From NCBI GenBank assembly GCA_019117545.1, contig DWZN01000060.1, forward strand, positions 1 through 58,990: 58,990 nt of DNA, read 5' to 3'. Source of the DNA: Candidatus Brevibacterium intestinavium. Lineage in GTDB: Bacteria > Actinomycetota > Actinomycetes > Actinomycetales > Brevibacteriaceae. Below, piece by piece: positions 8,758-17,013 of the stretch (positions are counted from its first letter, which is position 1; the number at the start of each line of letters is the position of its first letter). The translations under genes were made by a program, and so were the position numbers. Below the pieces are notes generated by a model. It did not search any database, had not been told where the DNA came from, and was given only the letters and a program-made list of their open reading frames with translations.

Positions 8758-9960
8758 GTGAGCAGCGCAGAAGTGAGACCGAACAGATTCCGACTCGTCC
8801 CGATGCGCCCGCGCGATCCCGAGGAGAGCGGTCGGGCAGCCAGCTCGCTCGAGCTGTTCTTCGACCTCGTCTTCGTCATCGCCGTGAGCATCGCGGCCAC
8901 GACCCTGCATGAGACGGTCACCGCCGGCCGCCTCGGTGAGGGGCTGGCCACGTATCTGATGATCTTCTTCGCGATCTGGTGGGCGTGGATGAACTTCACG
9001 TGGTTCGCGACCTCGTTCGACACCGATGACTGGCTCTACCGGGTGCTCACGATCGTGCAGATGGGCGGGGTGCTCATCCTCGCCGCCGGGATCGCTCCCG
9101 CGTTCTCGGACAAGGACTTCACATTCATCGTCAGCGGATACGTGCTCATGCGCGTGATCATGATCGTGCAGTGGCTGCGCGCGGCCAAGGCCGCTCCTGA
9201 GCAGCGGGCGGCGACGATCGCCTACGCCTGCGGGATCGGCCTCGCACAGGTGCTGTGGCTCCTGTGGCTGCTCATCGACGCACCCGTCGCCCAGGCGGCG
9301 GCCTTCATCGTCCTCGTCGGCTTGGAGCTCTCGATCCCGATCTTCGCCGAATCCAGGGGAACGACGCCCTGGCACCCCGAGCACATCACCGACCGCTATG
9401 GCTGCTTCACGATCATCGTCCTCGGCGAGAGCCTCCTGGCCTCGGCGAACGCGGTGTTCGGGGCGCTGTCCGATGTCGTCGATCTCATTCCGCTCATCTC
9501 ACTCGGCGTGCTCAGCCTCATCGTCACCGCCGCGATGTGGTGGATCTACTTCTGGCCGCCGCACCACCGCGCGATCTCGGGTCTGCGGGGATCGATCAAG
9601 TACGGCTATGGCCACTACTTCATCTTCGCCGCCGCGGGTGCGTTCTCGGCCGGGGTGGGCATCGAGGTCGACTCGCAGCTGGGGCGCAGCGCGCTCGATC
9701 CGGTGCTGGCGACCTTCACGGTCTCGGTCCCGATCGCCGTGTTCGTCCTGGGCGTCTGGCTGCTGGCGATCCGGGCCAATGCCGGCGGCGCGGTGAATGC
9801 GATCGTTCCGACCGCCTCCGTCCTCGTCCTCCTCGACCCCATCATTCCGGTCCCCACGTTCCTCACGACCTTCTTCATGGTCATCATCGTCATTACCCTC
9901 ATCGTCTTCTCGCCGAAGGCCACGGACGGCGCTTCCCCCGCCGAGGCGGCCGCCGGGTGA
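8758..9960 (+). CDS. ltrA: Low-temperature-requirement A (LtrA) family membrane protein
   Basis: A 400-residue protein with about ten transmembrane helices. The N-terminal family signature SSLELFFDLVFVIAVS is present, as is HITDRYGCFTIIVLGES in the middle. LtrA was named from a Listeria mutant unable to grow in the cold, but its biochemical function is unknown. Start GTG 8758 has GAGGAG upstream, and a TAGACT -10 box at 8713-8718 predicts a leader of about 33 nt. The stop codon lies inside a short tandem duplication (see 9948-9984). The divergent MFS gene shares the promoter region. Family assignment is firm; function is not. Confidence 0.88.
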   Translation: MSSAEVRPNRFRLVPMRPRDPEESGRAASSLELFFDLVFVIAVSIAATTLHETVTAGRLGEGLATYLMIFFAIWWAWMNFTWFATSFDTDDWLYRVLTIVQMGGVLILAAGIAPAFSDKDFTFIVSGYVLMRVIMIVQWLRAAKAAPEQRAATIAYACGIGLAQVLWLLWLLIDAPVAQAAAFIVLVGLELSIPIFAESRGTTPWHPEHITDRYGCFTIIVLGESLLASANAVFGALSDVVDLIPLISLGVLSLIVTAAMWWIYFWPPHHRAISGLRGSIKYGYGHYFIFAAAGAFSAGVGIEVDSQLGRSALDPVLATFTVSVPIAVFVLGVWLLAIRANAGGAVNAIVPTASVLVLLDPIIPVPTFLTTFFMVIIVITLIVFSPKATDGASPAEAAAG

Positions 9961-9984
9961 GCGGCTTGGCCGCCGGATGAGCGG
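9948..9984 (+). repeat. Tandem duplication spanning the ltrA stop codon
   Basis: A 17-bp word (9948-9964) containing the ltrA TGA is repeated at 9968-9984 with one mismatch, a period of 20 bp. The second copy supplies a second in-frame-looking TGA. Confidence 0.8.
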
Positions 9985-10020
9985 CCCCGAAGCAGGACAC
10001 GGAGCGGGCTGAGGGGGCCC

Positions 10021-10116
10021 GATGCGGGAACGGGACCGTTGCGGGATCGGCCGGTGCGGGAACGGGCCCGTTGCGGGATGGGCCGGTGCGGGAACGGGGC
10101 CGTTGCGGGACCGGGG
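10021..10116 (+). repeat. Three 32-bp tandem repeats
   Basis: Three consecutive GC-rich 32-bp units start at 10021, 10053 and 10085, each with the core GCGGGAACGGG then CCGTTGCGGGA, differing by a few substitutions. They lie between the ends of the convergent ltrA and the 93-aa gene. No reading frame of interest crosses them. Confidence 0.85.
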
Positions 10117-10140
10117 CCCGGAGCCGGCTGAGGGCACCGG

Positions 10141-10422
10141 TCAGAACGGCAGGCCGTGGTAGCGGTCGATGTGGCGCTGCTTGGCGGCGTCGACCCGGCG
10201 GGACATCTTGCCGGAATCGACTCGGGGCCGCAGAGCGCGGACGCGGCGGCGTTCGATCAGCCACAGGGCCAGCCGCAGCACGAGCCGGTCGATGCCGGTG
10301 ACCTCCGTCGTCGTGTCGTGTCCGCTGTCGACGACGAGCTCCCTGGTCACGGTGATCGTGCGTTCGATGATGCGGCGGTGCTCGGCCAGGGGAGGGCGGA
10401 TGGGGGCGGTGAGCGTGCTCAT
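10141..10422 (-). CDS. Small basic protein of unknown function (93 aa)
   Basis: A 93-residue protein starting at ATG 10422, which overlaps the stop of the upstream HTH regulator in an ATGA arrangement, so translation is probably coupled. It is rich in Arg, has a hydrophobic stretch LVLRLALWLIERRR at about residues 47-60 and a basic C-terminus ending in RHIDRYHGLPF. I do not recognise a family. Similar short proteins with an amphipathic LALWLIERRR-type segment follow HTH regulators in some actinobacteria, which suggests a membrane-associated partner, but this is inference. A GAGAGGAAA ribosome site lies upstream of the ATG. The 3' end borders the 32-bp repeats. Confidence 0.65.
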   Translation of the reverse strand: MSTLTAPIRPPLAEHRRIIERTITVTRELVVDSGHDTTTEVTGIDRLVLRLALWLIERRRVRALRPRVDSGKMSRRVDAAKQRHIDRYHGLPF

Positions 10423-11027
10423 GACGGGGTTTCCTCTCCATCGATCAGGGGGAAGGCATTGAACTGGATCTGCACCGGACGCGAGCCGGGGTCGCTGCGT
10501 CCGCGGTACTTGTCGATGAAGGCCATGGTGGTCTTCTCGTATTCGGCGGCGATCTCGGCCAGCTGCTCCTTGGTCAGGTGCAGATTGCTCGTATCGCTGG
10601 CGGAGGCTTCGACCCATTCGAGCGGTATCCGCTTCTCGTCATAGGCGGCGTCGACGAAGTCCTCGAACGCGCGGGACATATTGCGGACGAGCTCTCGGTT
10701 GACGTAGTGAGAGGCGGTCCGTGTCGAGGGGTCGAGTTCGCGTTCGGGGCCCGGGACTCGCACGGCGCCGGGAATCCTCTCCCACCACTTCTGGCGACCG
10801 CCGCTCTCACCTGCGACCTCACGGATGAGGTGATGACGCGCCAGCTGGCGCAGGTGGTAGCTCGTCGCGCCGGAGGATTCGCCGAGGCGCTTGGCCAGGC
10901 TCGTCGCCGTCTGCGGTCCGTGATTCGTCAGCGCATCGTAGATCGCCATCCGCAGGGGATGGGCCAGGCCCTTGAGGGCCGAGGCATCGATCTCGCGCAC
11001 GCCGTTCGGGGTGATTTCCTCGCTCAT
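10419..11027 (-). CDS. ArsR-type winged-helix transcriptional regulator
   Basis: A 202-residue protein with an N-terminal winged helix-turn-helix (about residues 12-75). It reads ALKGLAHPLRMAIYDAL, then TSLAKRLGESSGATSYHLRQL as recognition region, then the wing. The C-terminal 120 residues form a domain with many acidic residues, and no metal-binding cysteines are seen. I chose ATG 11027 over the longer frame because the family starts shortly before the HPLR helix, and because a perfect inverted repeat (11042-11063) lies immediately upstream and would otherwise be coding. That repeat overlaps the expected promoter and makes autoregulation likely. The 93-aa gene downstream overlaps it and is probably co-regulated. 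Confidence 0.82.
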   Translation of the reverse strand: MSEEITPNGVREIDASALKGLAHPLRMAIYDALTNHGPQTATSLAKRLGESSGATSYHLRQLARHHLIREVAGESGGRQKWWERIPGAVRVPGPERELDPSTRTASHYVNRELVRNMSRAFEDFVDAAYDEKRIPLEWVEASASDTSNLHLTKEQLAEIAAEYEKTTMAFIDKYRGRSDPGSRPVQIQFNAFPLIDGEETPS

Positions 11028-11029
11028 GA

Positions 11030-11063
11030 TGCAAAGATACACTTGCAAAGAAAGCTTTGCAAG
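11030..11063 (-). promoter_or_regulatory. Probable operator of the HTH operon
   Basis: A perfect inverted repeat has arms CTTGCAAAG (11042-11050) and CTTTGCAAG (11055-11063) separated by 4 nt. A further direct half-site TGCAAAG lies at 11030-11036, touching the start codon region. The AT-rich repeat stands out in a GC-rich context and sits where the regulator's own promoter should be. Confidence 0.65.
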
Positions 11064-11155
11064 AGTTTCTTTGCGTCTGTGTCGGCGCGGCCTCTGTCTC
11101 GGCGACGAAGGTTCTGCCCTACAAGTTCGCGGTCGAACATGGGACGCTGGAGTCA

Positions 11156-12279
11156 TGAGTGCACACTTCGTCGTTCCGCCCTATCTCCTCGATACGATCG
11201 CCGAGCGCGCGACCCAGCGCTTCCCCCGGGCCGCCGCGGCCGCCCGCAACTGCCGGATGTCCGACGACAGCAGCCGGGACCTGCGCCGTGCCGGCCTGCG
11301 CTACACCCCTCGCGCCGATCTCGGCAAGGACGAATCCGCTCAGGCGGCACCATCGGCGGTCGGTGCCGCTGCGACCGCCGGGCTCGAGCGTCTCATCCAC
11401 GATGCCCAGAACACCGAGGTCCTGCCCGGCGAGCTCGTGCGCTCCGAGGGAGACGAACCCGTCGCCGACGAAGCGGTCAATGAGGCCTATGACGGTCTCG
11501 GCGCGTCCTACGCCCTGTTCTCCGAGGTCTTCTCACGCGACTCCCTCGACGGTCGGGGAATGCCGCTGATGGCCAGCGTCCACTACGGCACGGACTACGA
11601 CAACGCGTTCTTCGACGGCCGGCTGATGGTCTTCGGCGACGGCGACGACGAGGTATTCACCGGCTTCACCGGGTCCGTGTCGATCATCGGCCACGAACTG
11701 TCCCACGGAGTCATCAGCCACACCGCCGATCTCGAGTACTCCGGCCAGCCGGGAGCGCTCAACGAACACTGCGCCGATGTCTTCGGAGCCCTGACCGAGC
11801 AGCATGCGGCCGGGCAGAACGCCGAGGACGCCGACTGGCTGATCGGCGCCGGGATCTTCACCGCCGAGGTGACCGGCCGCGCCCTGCGCTCGATGATCGA
11901 ACCCGGCACCGCCTATGACGACGATGTCCTCGGCAAAGATCCGCAGCCGAGCCACATGGACGACTTCGTCACCACCGAGTCCGACAACGGCGGCGTCCAC
12001 CTCAACTCGGGAATCCCCAACCGTGCGTTCGCGCTCGCCGCCACCGCCGTCGGCGGTCCGTCCTGGGCGAGCTGCGGACCGGTCTGGTACGGGGTGCTCA
12101 CCGGTGATGCGATCACGACGCGCACCGACTTCGCCGAGTTCGCGGAACTGACCATCGCCGAGGCGGCCGAACAGTTCGGGAGGGGATCCGACGTCCACGA
12201 CGCCGTCGTCTCCGGGTGGGAGGCCGTGGGGATCTCGCACGGCAGCTCGGGCCGAGGGAATCACGGGAGCAGCTGGTGA
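11156..12279 (+). CDS. Protealysin-like M4 (thermolysin family) zinc metalloprotease
   Basis: A 374-residue zinc endopeptidase. The zinc-binding helix is IIGHELSHGVISH (HExxH), the third ligand lies in GALNEHCADVFG, and the transition-state histidine is in GVHLNSGIPNRAF. There is no signal peptide. The N-terminus begins HFVVPPYLLDTIA, the short PPxxL-type propeptide of protealysin-like enzymes rather than the long thermolysin propeptide, so the enzyme may stay inside the cell or leave by a non-classical route. Start ATG 11156. The stop overlaps the GTG of the downstream emfourin-like gene, which suggests an enzyme and inhibitor made together. Usual length for the protealysin group is about 340 residues. 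Confidence 0.9.
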
Positions 12280-12704
12280 GCGACGAAAGGCCCGGGCCCA
12301 GGCAGGAACCCGACCAGGACGGACAGGCGTGCGAACAGGCTGGGCGGTCCGGCGGCACGGACGGCTACGGGCGGGTGGTCGTCGAACGCTCCGGCGGGGT
12401 CGGCGGGATGCTCATGGCATGGGAGCTCGACATCGACTCCAGCGCTGACCGCGACGAGCTCGGCCGACAGGTGGCCGAGCTGCCGTGGTCCCAGGCCGAC
12501 GCCGATGACTCCGCGGCCGCGCGCACCGGCGGGGCCGACAGCGCCGACGGCGGTGGCGGGGCCGATCGCTTCGAGTATCTCATCGAGAGCCGGTACGGCA
12601 GGGTCCGCTTCGGTGAGGCGCGAATGCCGCAGGAATGGAAGCGACTCGTCGACGATGTCCGGCACAGTCCCGAAGCGCGAAGACGCCGCCCCGGGCGCGG
12701 ATGA
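12276..12704 (+). CDS. Emfourin-like proteinaceous inhibitor of the upstream M4 protease
   Basis: A 142-residue protein. After a disordered polar N-terminus, residues of about 34-47 read [14 protein letters not shown], and the C-terminal part has [16 protein letters not shown] followed by [12 protein letters not shown]. This matches what I know of emfourin (M4in), the small inhibitor encoded next to protealysin-type M4 proteases. The GTG start at 12276 overlaps the protease stop by 4 nt (GTGA), implying translational coupling. The N-terminal extension and the Ala/Gly/Asp-rich insertion at about residues 85-105 make it longer than Serratia emfourin (about 110 residues). Family call is by motif memory; inhibition of this protease is inferred from context. 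Confidence 0.75.
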   Translation: MSDERPGPRQEPDQDGQACEQAGRSGGTDGYGRVVVERSGGVGGMLMAWELDIDSSADRDELGRQVAELPWSQADADDSAAARTGGADSADGGGGADRFEYLIESRYGRVRFGEARMPQEWKRLVDDVRHSPEARRRRPGRG

Positions 12705-12765
12705 ACCCCGTCGGCGGACCCGAAGCGCGTCGGTGCCTTCGCCGCATGCCTTTAGGCTGGAGCCC

Positions 12766-13662
12766 ATGACCGAGAACAGAACGACTGCGGAGAAGAACGA
12801 ACGCGATCTCGAAGAGGAGATCCACACGGACCTCAAAGAGACCATGACCTACGGGTCCTACCTTGACCTCGACCGGCTGCTCGGTGCCCAGCACCCCGTC
12901 AGCAGGCCCGAGCACCACGACGAGATGCTGTTCATCATCCAGCATCAGACCACGGAGCTGTGGTTCCGGCTCGTCATCCATGAACTCCTCGACGCCAGAC
13001 GACTCATCGCTGAGGACGAGCTGCAGACCTCGCTCAAACGCATCGCACGCGTCAAGCACATCCAGAAGACCCTGACCGAGCAGTGGTCGGTGCTGGCCAC
13101 GCTGACCCCCAGTGAGTACGTCGGGTTCCGCGACCATCTGGGACGGGCTTCGGGGTTCCAGTCCTGGCAGTACCGGGCCGTGGAGTTCCTGCTGGGCAAC
13201 AAGAACAGGGCGATGCTTCCCGTCTTCGACGGTGAGCCCGAGGCCCGTGACCGGCTCGAGCAGTATCTCAACGAGCCGAGCATCTACGACGAGTTCCTCG
13301 CCTGCCTGGCCCGACGCGGACTCCCGGTGCCCGCCCGGCTGCTCGATCGCGACTTCAGCGTCGCCCACACCTTCGACGAGGAGCTGCTGGAGACCTTCCG
13401 GATCATCTACGAGAACCCGCAGAAGTACTGGCAGGAATACGAAAGCTGCGAAGAGCTGGTCGACCTTGAGGAGAACTTCCAGTTCTGGCGCTTCCGGCAC
13501 ATGCGCACGGTCCAGCGGATCATCGGCATGAAACGCGGCACCGGCGGCTCGAGCGGAGTCGGATTCCTCCAGAAGGCACTCGACCTGACCTTCTTCCCCG
13601 AACTCTTCGACATCCGCACCGGCATCGAGAATGGGCCGGGCATCAGCCCTGAGGGCATCTGA
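12766..13662 (+). CDS. kynA: Tryptophan 2,3-dioxygenase
   Basis: Heme enzyme that opens the indole ring of L-tryptophan to N-formylkynurenine, the first step of the kynurenine pathway. The 298-residue protein carries [53 protein letters not shown] and the C-terminal [14 protein letters not shown] with the heme-ligand histidine, then the substrate loop [13 protein letters not shown]. Start ATG 12766: TAGGCT at 12753-12758 ends 7 nt before it, so the message is probably leaderless. The next gene, convergent at 13750, looks like a kynurenine formamidase, the following enzyme. No kynureninase is in the window. Confidence 0.95.
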   Translation: MTENRTTAEKNERDLEEEIHTDLKETMTYGSYLDLDRLLGAQHPVSRPEHHDEMLFIIQHQTTELWFRLVIHELLDARRLIAEDELQTSLKRIARVKHIQKTLTEQWSVLATLTPSEYVGFRDHLGRASGFQSWQYRAVEFLLGNKNRAMLPVFDGEPEARDRLEQYLNEPSIYDEFLACLARRGLPVPARLLDRDFSVAHTFDEELLETFRIIYENPQKYWQEYESCEELVDLEENFQFWRFRHMRTVQRIIGMKRGTGGSSGVGFLQKALDLTFFPELFDIRTGIENGPGISPEGI

Positions 13663-13749
13663 AACGGGTCCCACGCCTCTGAACGAGCCCCCAGGCCTCC
13701 GGGCAGCGGCACCGCAGCGCATGCGACACAGCAGGCTCGGGCGCGCTCC

Positions 13750-14565
13750 TCAGCCGAGGATGAGCTGTCTGATCCGCGCAGAATACGGGGAATCGGGGTC
13801 GATGACATCGGCATGGTCGGCCCCCGGCAGCTCGGTGCGGGCAGCGGGGAAGACGCGGGAGAACCCGATATCGACGATGCCATCGGCATCCCCGTGGATC
13901 GACAGCACCTCGACTCGGGACGGGATGAGTGCCGCCCGCGATCGCGGATCATGACGCAGATAGGCCGCCGGATCGTCCTCGGGAGTCTTGCCCATATAGT
14001 CCAGCACCGCTCCGTCGGCGAGGCCGCCTGCCACCTCGCGCAGGAGGTCGGTCACCGGTGCCAGCGGTCGCAGCCGGATCCGCGGTCCCTCCTCGGGCAG
14101 GTGACTGGCCCAGCCGAGCACGAGGCAGCCGCCGGCCGAATGCCCGGACACGATGAGGTTCTCCTGCGCCCGCCGACCGAGGCCCCAACCGGGCAGTTCG
14201 GCCCGGATCGAGGCGATGGCCGCGGTGACGTCGTCGAGTGAGTGTGGCTGCCCGCCGGCCCGACGATATTCCACGAGGGCCACGAGCACCCCGGACTCGG
14301 CCAGGGACACGGCCAGGGGGCGGGCATGGCTGAGGTCCGTGCGGGGACGGAAGTAGCCGCCGTGGACGAAGACCACCGTCGCCGAGGCGGTCGCCGGGTC
14401 ACCGTAGACCTCGACGAACTGATCGGGGGAGTCGCCGTAGTCATGACGGAACACCGGCACGCCCGCGGCGGTTCCGGCCTCGCCCGCAGGCGGTTTCGCG
14501 CCGACTGCGGCCAGGCGCGCCCCGGCAGCGGCGAGTGCGCCGATGCGCTCGGCCTCAGTGCTCAT
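13750..14565 (-). CDS. Alpha/beta-hydrolase, probable kynurenine formamidase type
   Basis: A 271-residue alpha/beta-hydrolase. Visible are the oxyanion motif VFVHGGYF, the nucleophile elbow GHSAGG, an aspartate in SIHGDADGIVD and the histidine in PGADHADVID. The HGG-aromatic motif and overall length are those of the bacterial/eukaryotic alpha/beta-hydrolase arylformamidases and related carboxylesterases. Its gene is convergent with tryptophan 2,3-dioxygenase, separated by about 90 bp, which supports hydrolysis of N-formylkynurenine. A generic esterase remains possible. Start ATG 14565 overlaps the stop of the upstream SGNH hydrolase by 11 nt, so the two are co-translated. Confidence 0.75.
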   Translation of the reverse strand: MSTEAERIGALAAAGARLAAVGAKPPAGEAGTAAGVPVFRHDYGDSPDQFVEVYGDPATASATVVFVHGGYFRPRTDLSHARPLAVSLAESGVLVALVEYRRAGGQPHSLDDVTAAIASIRAELPGWGLGRRAQENLIVSGHSAGGCLVLGWASHLPEEGPRIRLRPLAPVTDLLREVAGGLADGAVLDYMGKTPEDDPAAYLRHDPRSRAALIPSRVEVLSIHGDADGIVDIGFSRVFPAARTELPGADHADVIDPDSPYSARIRQLILG

Positions 14566-15442
14566 GACTGGCCGCTCCCGATGCTCCGGTGTCCTCAGCG
14601 GTGCCGGCGGCGTCGGCCGCCTCGGCGACCTCGGCCGCGTCGGCGCGTTCGACGAGATCGCGGACGCGCGTGAGTTCGGGCAGCTTCGGGTCGAGTCGGT
14701 CGCCCGAGGACTCCCCGCGCAGCCGCCGTCCGACCCAGGGCGCCAGGTACTGCTTGGCCCAGCGGGACTCCTCGCTCATGACCTCACGGATCGCACGGGT
14801 CGGGCGGGCCGGGACGCCGAAGCCCTCGACCGGCAGGGACTGGCCGCTCTCGAGCGTGGCCAGCGCCTGTTCGGCCACGAGGTGGTGGCCCTTGGGGGAG
14901 AGATGGATGCGGTCGTCGGCCCACATCTCACCGGCATAGAGCGAACGCAGCCCCCACAGGTCGACCATATGGCAGCCGTGCCGCTGCGCGATCGACCACA
15001 GATGGGCGTTGTAGACGCCGACGCGGGGGCGGACCGCGCGGATGAGCGGCGAACTGAACTCGGTGTCGAAGCCGTTGCACATGAGCACCTCGATGCCGGC
15101 CTCGCGCAGCGCGATCACGGCACGTTCGAACTTCCCGGCCAAGGCATCGATATCGGCCTTCGGCCGCAGGCAGTCATTGCCTCCGGCGCAGAGGCTGACC
15201 AGATCGGGTCGGATCTCCAACGCGCGAGGAATCTGTTCGTCGATGATGCGGTCGAGCAGGCGACCGCGGATCGCGAGATTGGCATAGGAGACATCCGGGC
15301 TGCCCACAGCCGACTCCGTGAGCATGAGAGCCAGACGGTCGGCCCAACCGCGGTAGCGGTCCTCCCCATGCGGATCGGGATCCATCAGCCCCTCGCTGAA
15401 CGAGTCTCCGACAGCGACGTATGAGGTGATGGTCTCGAGCAT
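14555..15442 (-). CDS. SGNH/GDSL-type hydrolase
   Basis: A 295-residue esterase/lipase-like hydrolase of the SGNH group. Block I is YVAVGDSFSEG with the nucleophile serine, block III is SLCAGGNDCLRP, and block V is DDRIHLSPKGHHLVA with the catalytic Asp and His. No signal peptide is seen, so the enzyme is probably cytoplasmic. The C-terminal 40 residues are Ala/Glu/Asp-rich and likely disordered. Start ATG 15442 has GAAGGAG 5 nt upstream, and TATAGT on the minus strand about 40 nt upstream could be its -10 box. It overlaps and precedes the formamidase-like gene. The substrate is unknown. Confidence 0.85.
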   Translation of the reverse strand: MLETITSYVAVGDSFSEGLMDPDPHGEDRYRGWADRLALMLTESAVGSPDVSYANLAIRGRLLDRIIDEQIPRALEIRPDLVSLCAGGNDCLRPKADIDALAGKFERAVIALREAGIEVLMCNGFDTEFSSPLIRAVRPRVGVYNAHLWSIAQRHGCHMVDLWGLRSLYAGEMWADDRIHLSPKGHHLVAEQALATLESGQSLPVEGFGVPARPTRAIREVMSEESRWAKQYLAPWVGRRLRGESSGDRLDPKLPELTRVRDLVERADAAEVAEAADAAGTAEDTGASGAASHEH

Positions 15443-15732
15443 CAGGGCTCCTTCTCTCTCTTCGGCGGCTCTCCCAGACTATACTCAGGCGCTGACACGA
15501 ACCATCTGAGCCGAGACTGCGACAATGGTGGGCAGCGGACTGCCGCGGCCGGCAGACCCGACCGCTCCAACAGGCGGCCCGACGTCCCAGCCGGCGGATC
15601 CGACCGTCCCGGCTGGTAGGCCCGGCTGCAGGACGCGGTGAGGGACGGCGTGGCAATCCGGTCGAAACATCACGTGGCGTAGACTCGTCTGCGCAGCCAG
15701 TCGTCGTCGCCGACCACCTCGCTAGGAGCACA

Positions 15733-17013
15733 ATGTACCGTTCGGTTCCGGTCCCCGCACCCACAGATCTCGTGATCACCAACGCACGGATCGTGCCTGT
15801 GGCCGATGCGAACGGGAACCGTGCCGAGGCGATCGAATCGGGCTCGCTCATCGTCAGGGACGGCCGCATCGCCGAGCTCGTCACCGGCGCCGTCGAGGCT
15901 GCGAGCCTGGCCCCCGACACCGAGATCATCGACGCCGGCGGACGCTGGGTCCTGCCCGGCTTCATCGAAGCCCACGGCCACCTCGGCGTGCATGAGGACG
16001 GTGAGGGCTGGTCGGGAGACGACACGAACGAGATGACCGATCCCAACGGGGCCGGACTGCGCGCGGTCGACGGGATCGACCCCACCGATCTCGGGTTCAA
16101 GGACGCGCTGCGCGGGGGAGTCACCTCGGCGCTGGTCAAACCCGGATCCGGCAATCCCATCGGCGGACGCACCGCCTTCGTCAAGACCTGGGGCCGGATC
16201 GTCGACGAGATGCTCGTGACCGAGGACCTGTCCGTGAAGTCCGCCCTCGGCGAGAACCCGAAGCGCGTCTACGGGGAGAAGTCCACCACCCCCTCGACGA
16301 GGATGGGCACCGCGAAGATCATCCGCGACGCCTTCGTCGACGCCCGGAACTACCAGGCCAAACGCGCCCACGCCGAGGCCGAGGGCGCCCCGTTCGACCG
16401 TGACCTGGTCAAGGAGACCCTGGCCGACGTCCTCGACGGCAAGCTCGCATGGGACCAGCACTGCCACCGCGCCGACGACATCGCCACGGCCATCCGCCTG
16501 GCCGAGGAATTCGGATACCGCCTGGTCATCAACCACGGCACCGAAGGCCATAAGATCGCCGACTACATCGCCGCGAAGGGCATCGACGTCATCCTCGGGC
16601 CTCTGATGACCACGCGCTCGAAGGTCGAACTGCGCGATCGCACCCTGGCCACGGCCGCAGCCCTGGCCCAGGCCGGTGTCCGCATCGCCCTGACCACCGA
16701 CCACCCGGTCATCCCGATCAACTTCCTCATCCACGAGGCGTCGCTGGCCGTCAAGGAGGGCCTCGACCCGATCGTCGCGATCGAGGCCCTGACCATCAAC
16801 CCGGCCGCGATCTTCGGGCTCGAGGACCGTCTCGGCTCCTTGGCCGTCGGCCGCGACGCCGATATCGTCATCTGGTCCACTGACCCGCTCGACCTCGACT
16901 CACGCGCCGAGACGGTCTTCGTCTCCGGCCGCCGGGTCTTCGACTTCGACGCCGAGACAGGAACCGCGGACATCGCCGATCCACACGGCCCGACACTCAT
17001 CAGCGAGCCGTGA
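15733..17013 (+). CDS. Amidohydrolase, imidazolonepropionase-like
   Basis: A 426-residue metal-dependent hydrolase of the amidohydrolase superfamily. The N-terminal beta-sandwich strand reads LVITNARIVPV, followed by the metal-binding HxH in IEAHGHLG. More candidate ligands are in WDQHCHRADD and VINHGTEGH, and the catalytic aspartate is in ALTTDHPV. The C-terminus returns to the beta-sandwich (GRDADIVIWS, VFVSGRRVFD). Start ATG 15733 has AGGAGC upstream, and TAGACT about 50 nt upstream is a likely -10 box. The stop overlaps the start of the ThrE-like exporter. The pairing may mean release and export of an amino-acid-like product, but the substrate is unknown. Confidence 0.82.
   Translation: MYRSVPVPAPTDLVITNARIVPVADANGNRAEAIESGSLIVRDGRIAELVTGAVEAASLAPDTEIIDAGGRWVLPGFIEAHGHLGVHEDGEGWSGDDTNEMTDPNGAGLRAVDGIDPTDLGFKDALRGGVTSALVKPGSGNPIGGRTAFVKTWGRIVDEMLVTEDLSVKSALGENPKRVYGEKSTTPSTRMGTAKIIRDAFVDARNYQAKRAHAEAEGAPFDRDLVKETLADVLDGKLAWDQHCHRADDIATAIRLAEEFGYRLVINHGTEGHKIADYIAAKGIDVILGPLMTTRSKVELRDRTLATAAALAQAGVRIALTTDHPVIPINFLIHEASLAVKEGLDPIVAIEALTINPAAIFGLEDRLGSLAVGRDADIVIWSTDPLDLDSRAETVFVSGRRVFDFDAETGTADIADPHGPTLISEP

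Noticed and set aside
10021..10116. CRISPR array
   Set aside because: The repeats are directly adjacent with no spacers, and no cas gene is near.
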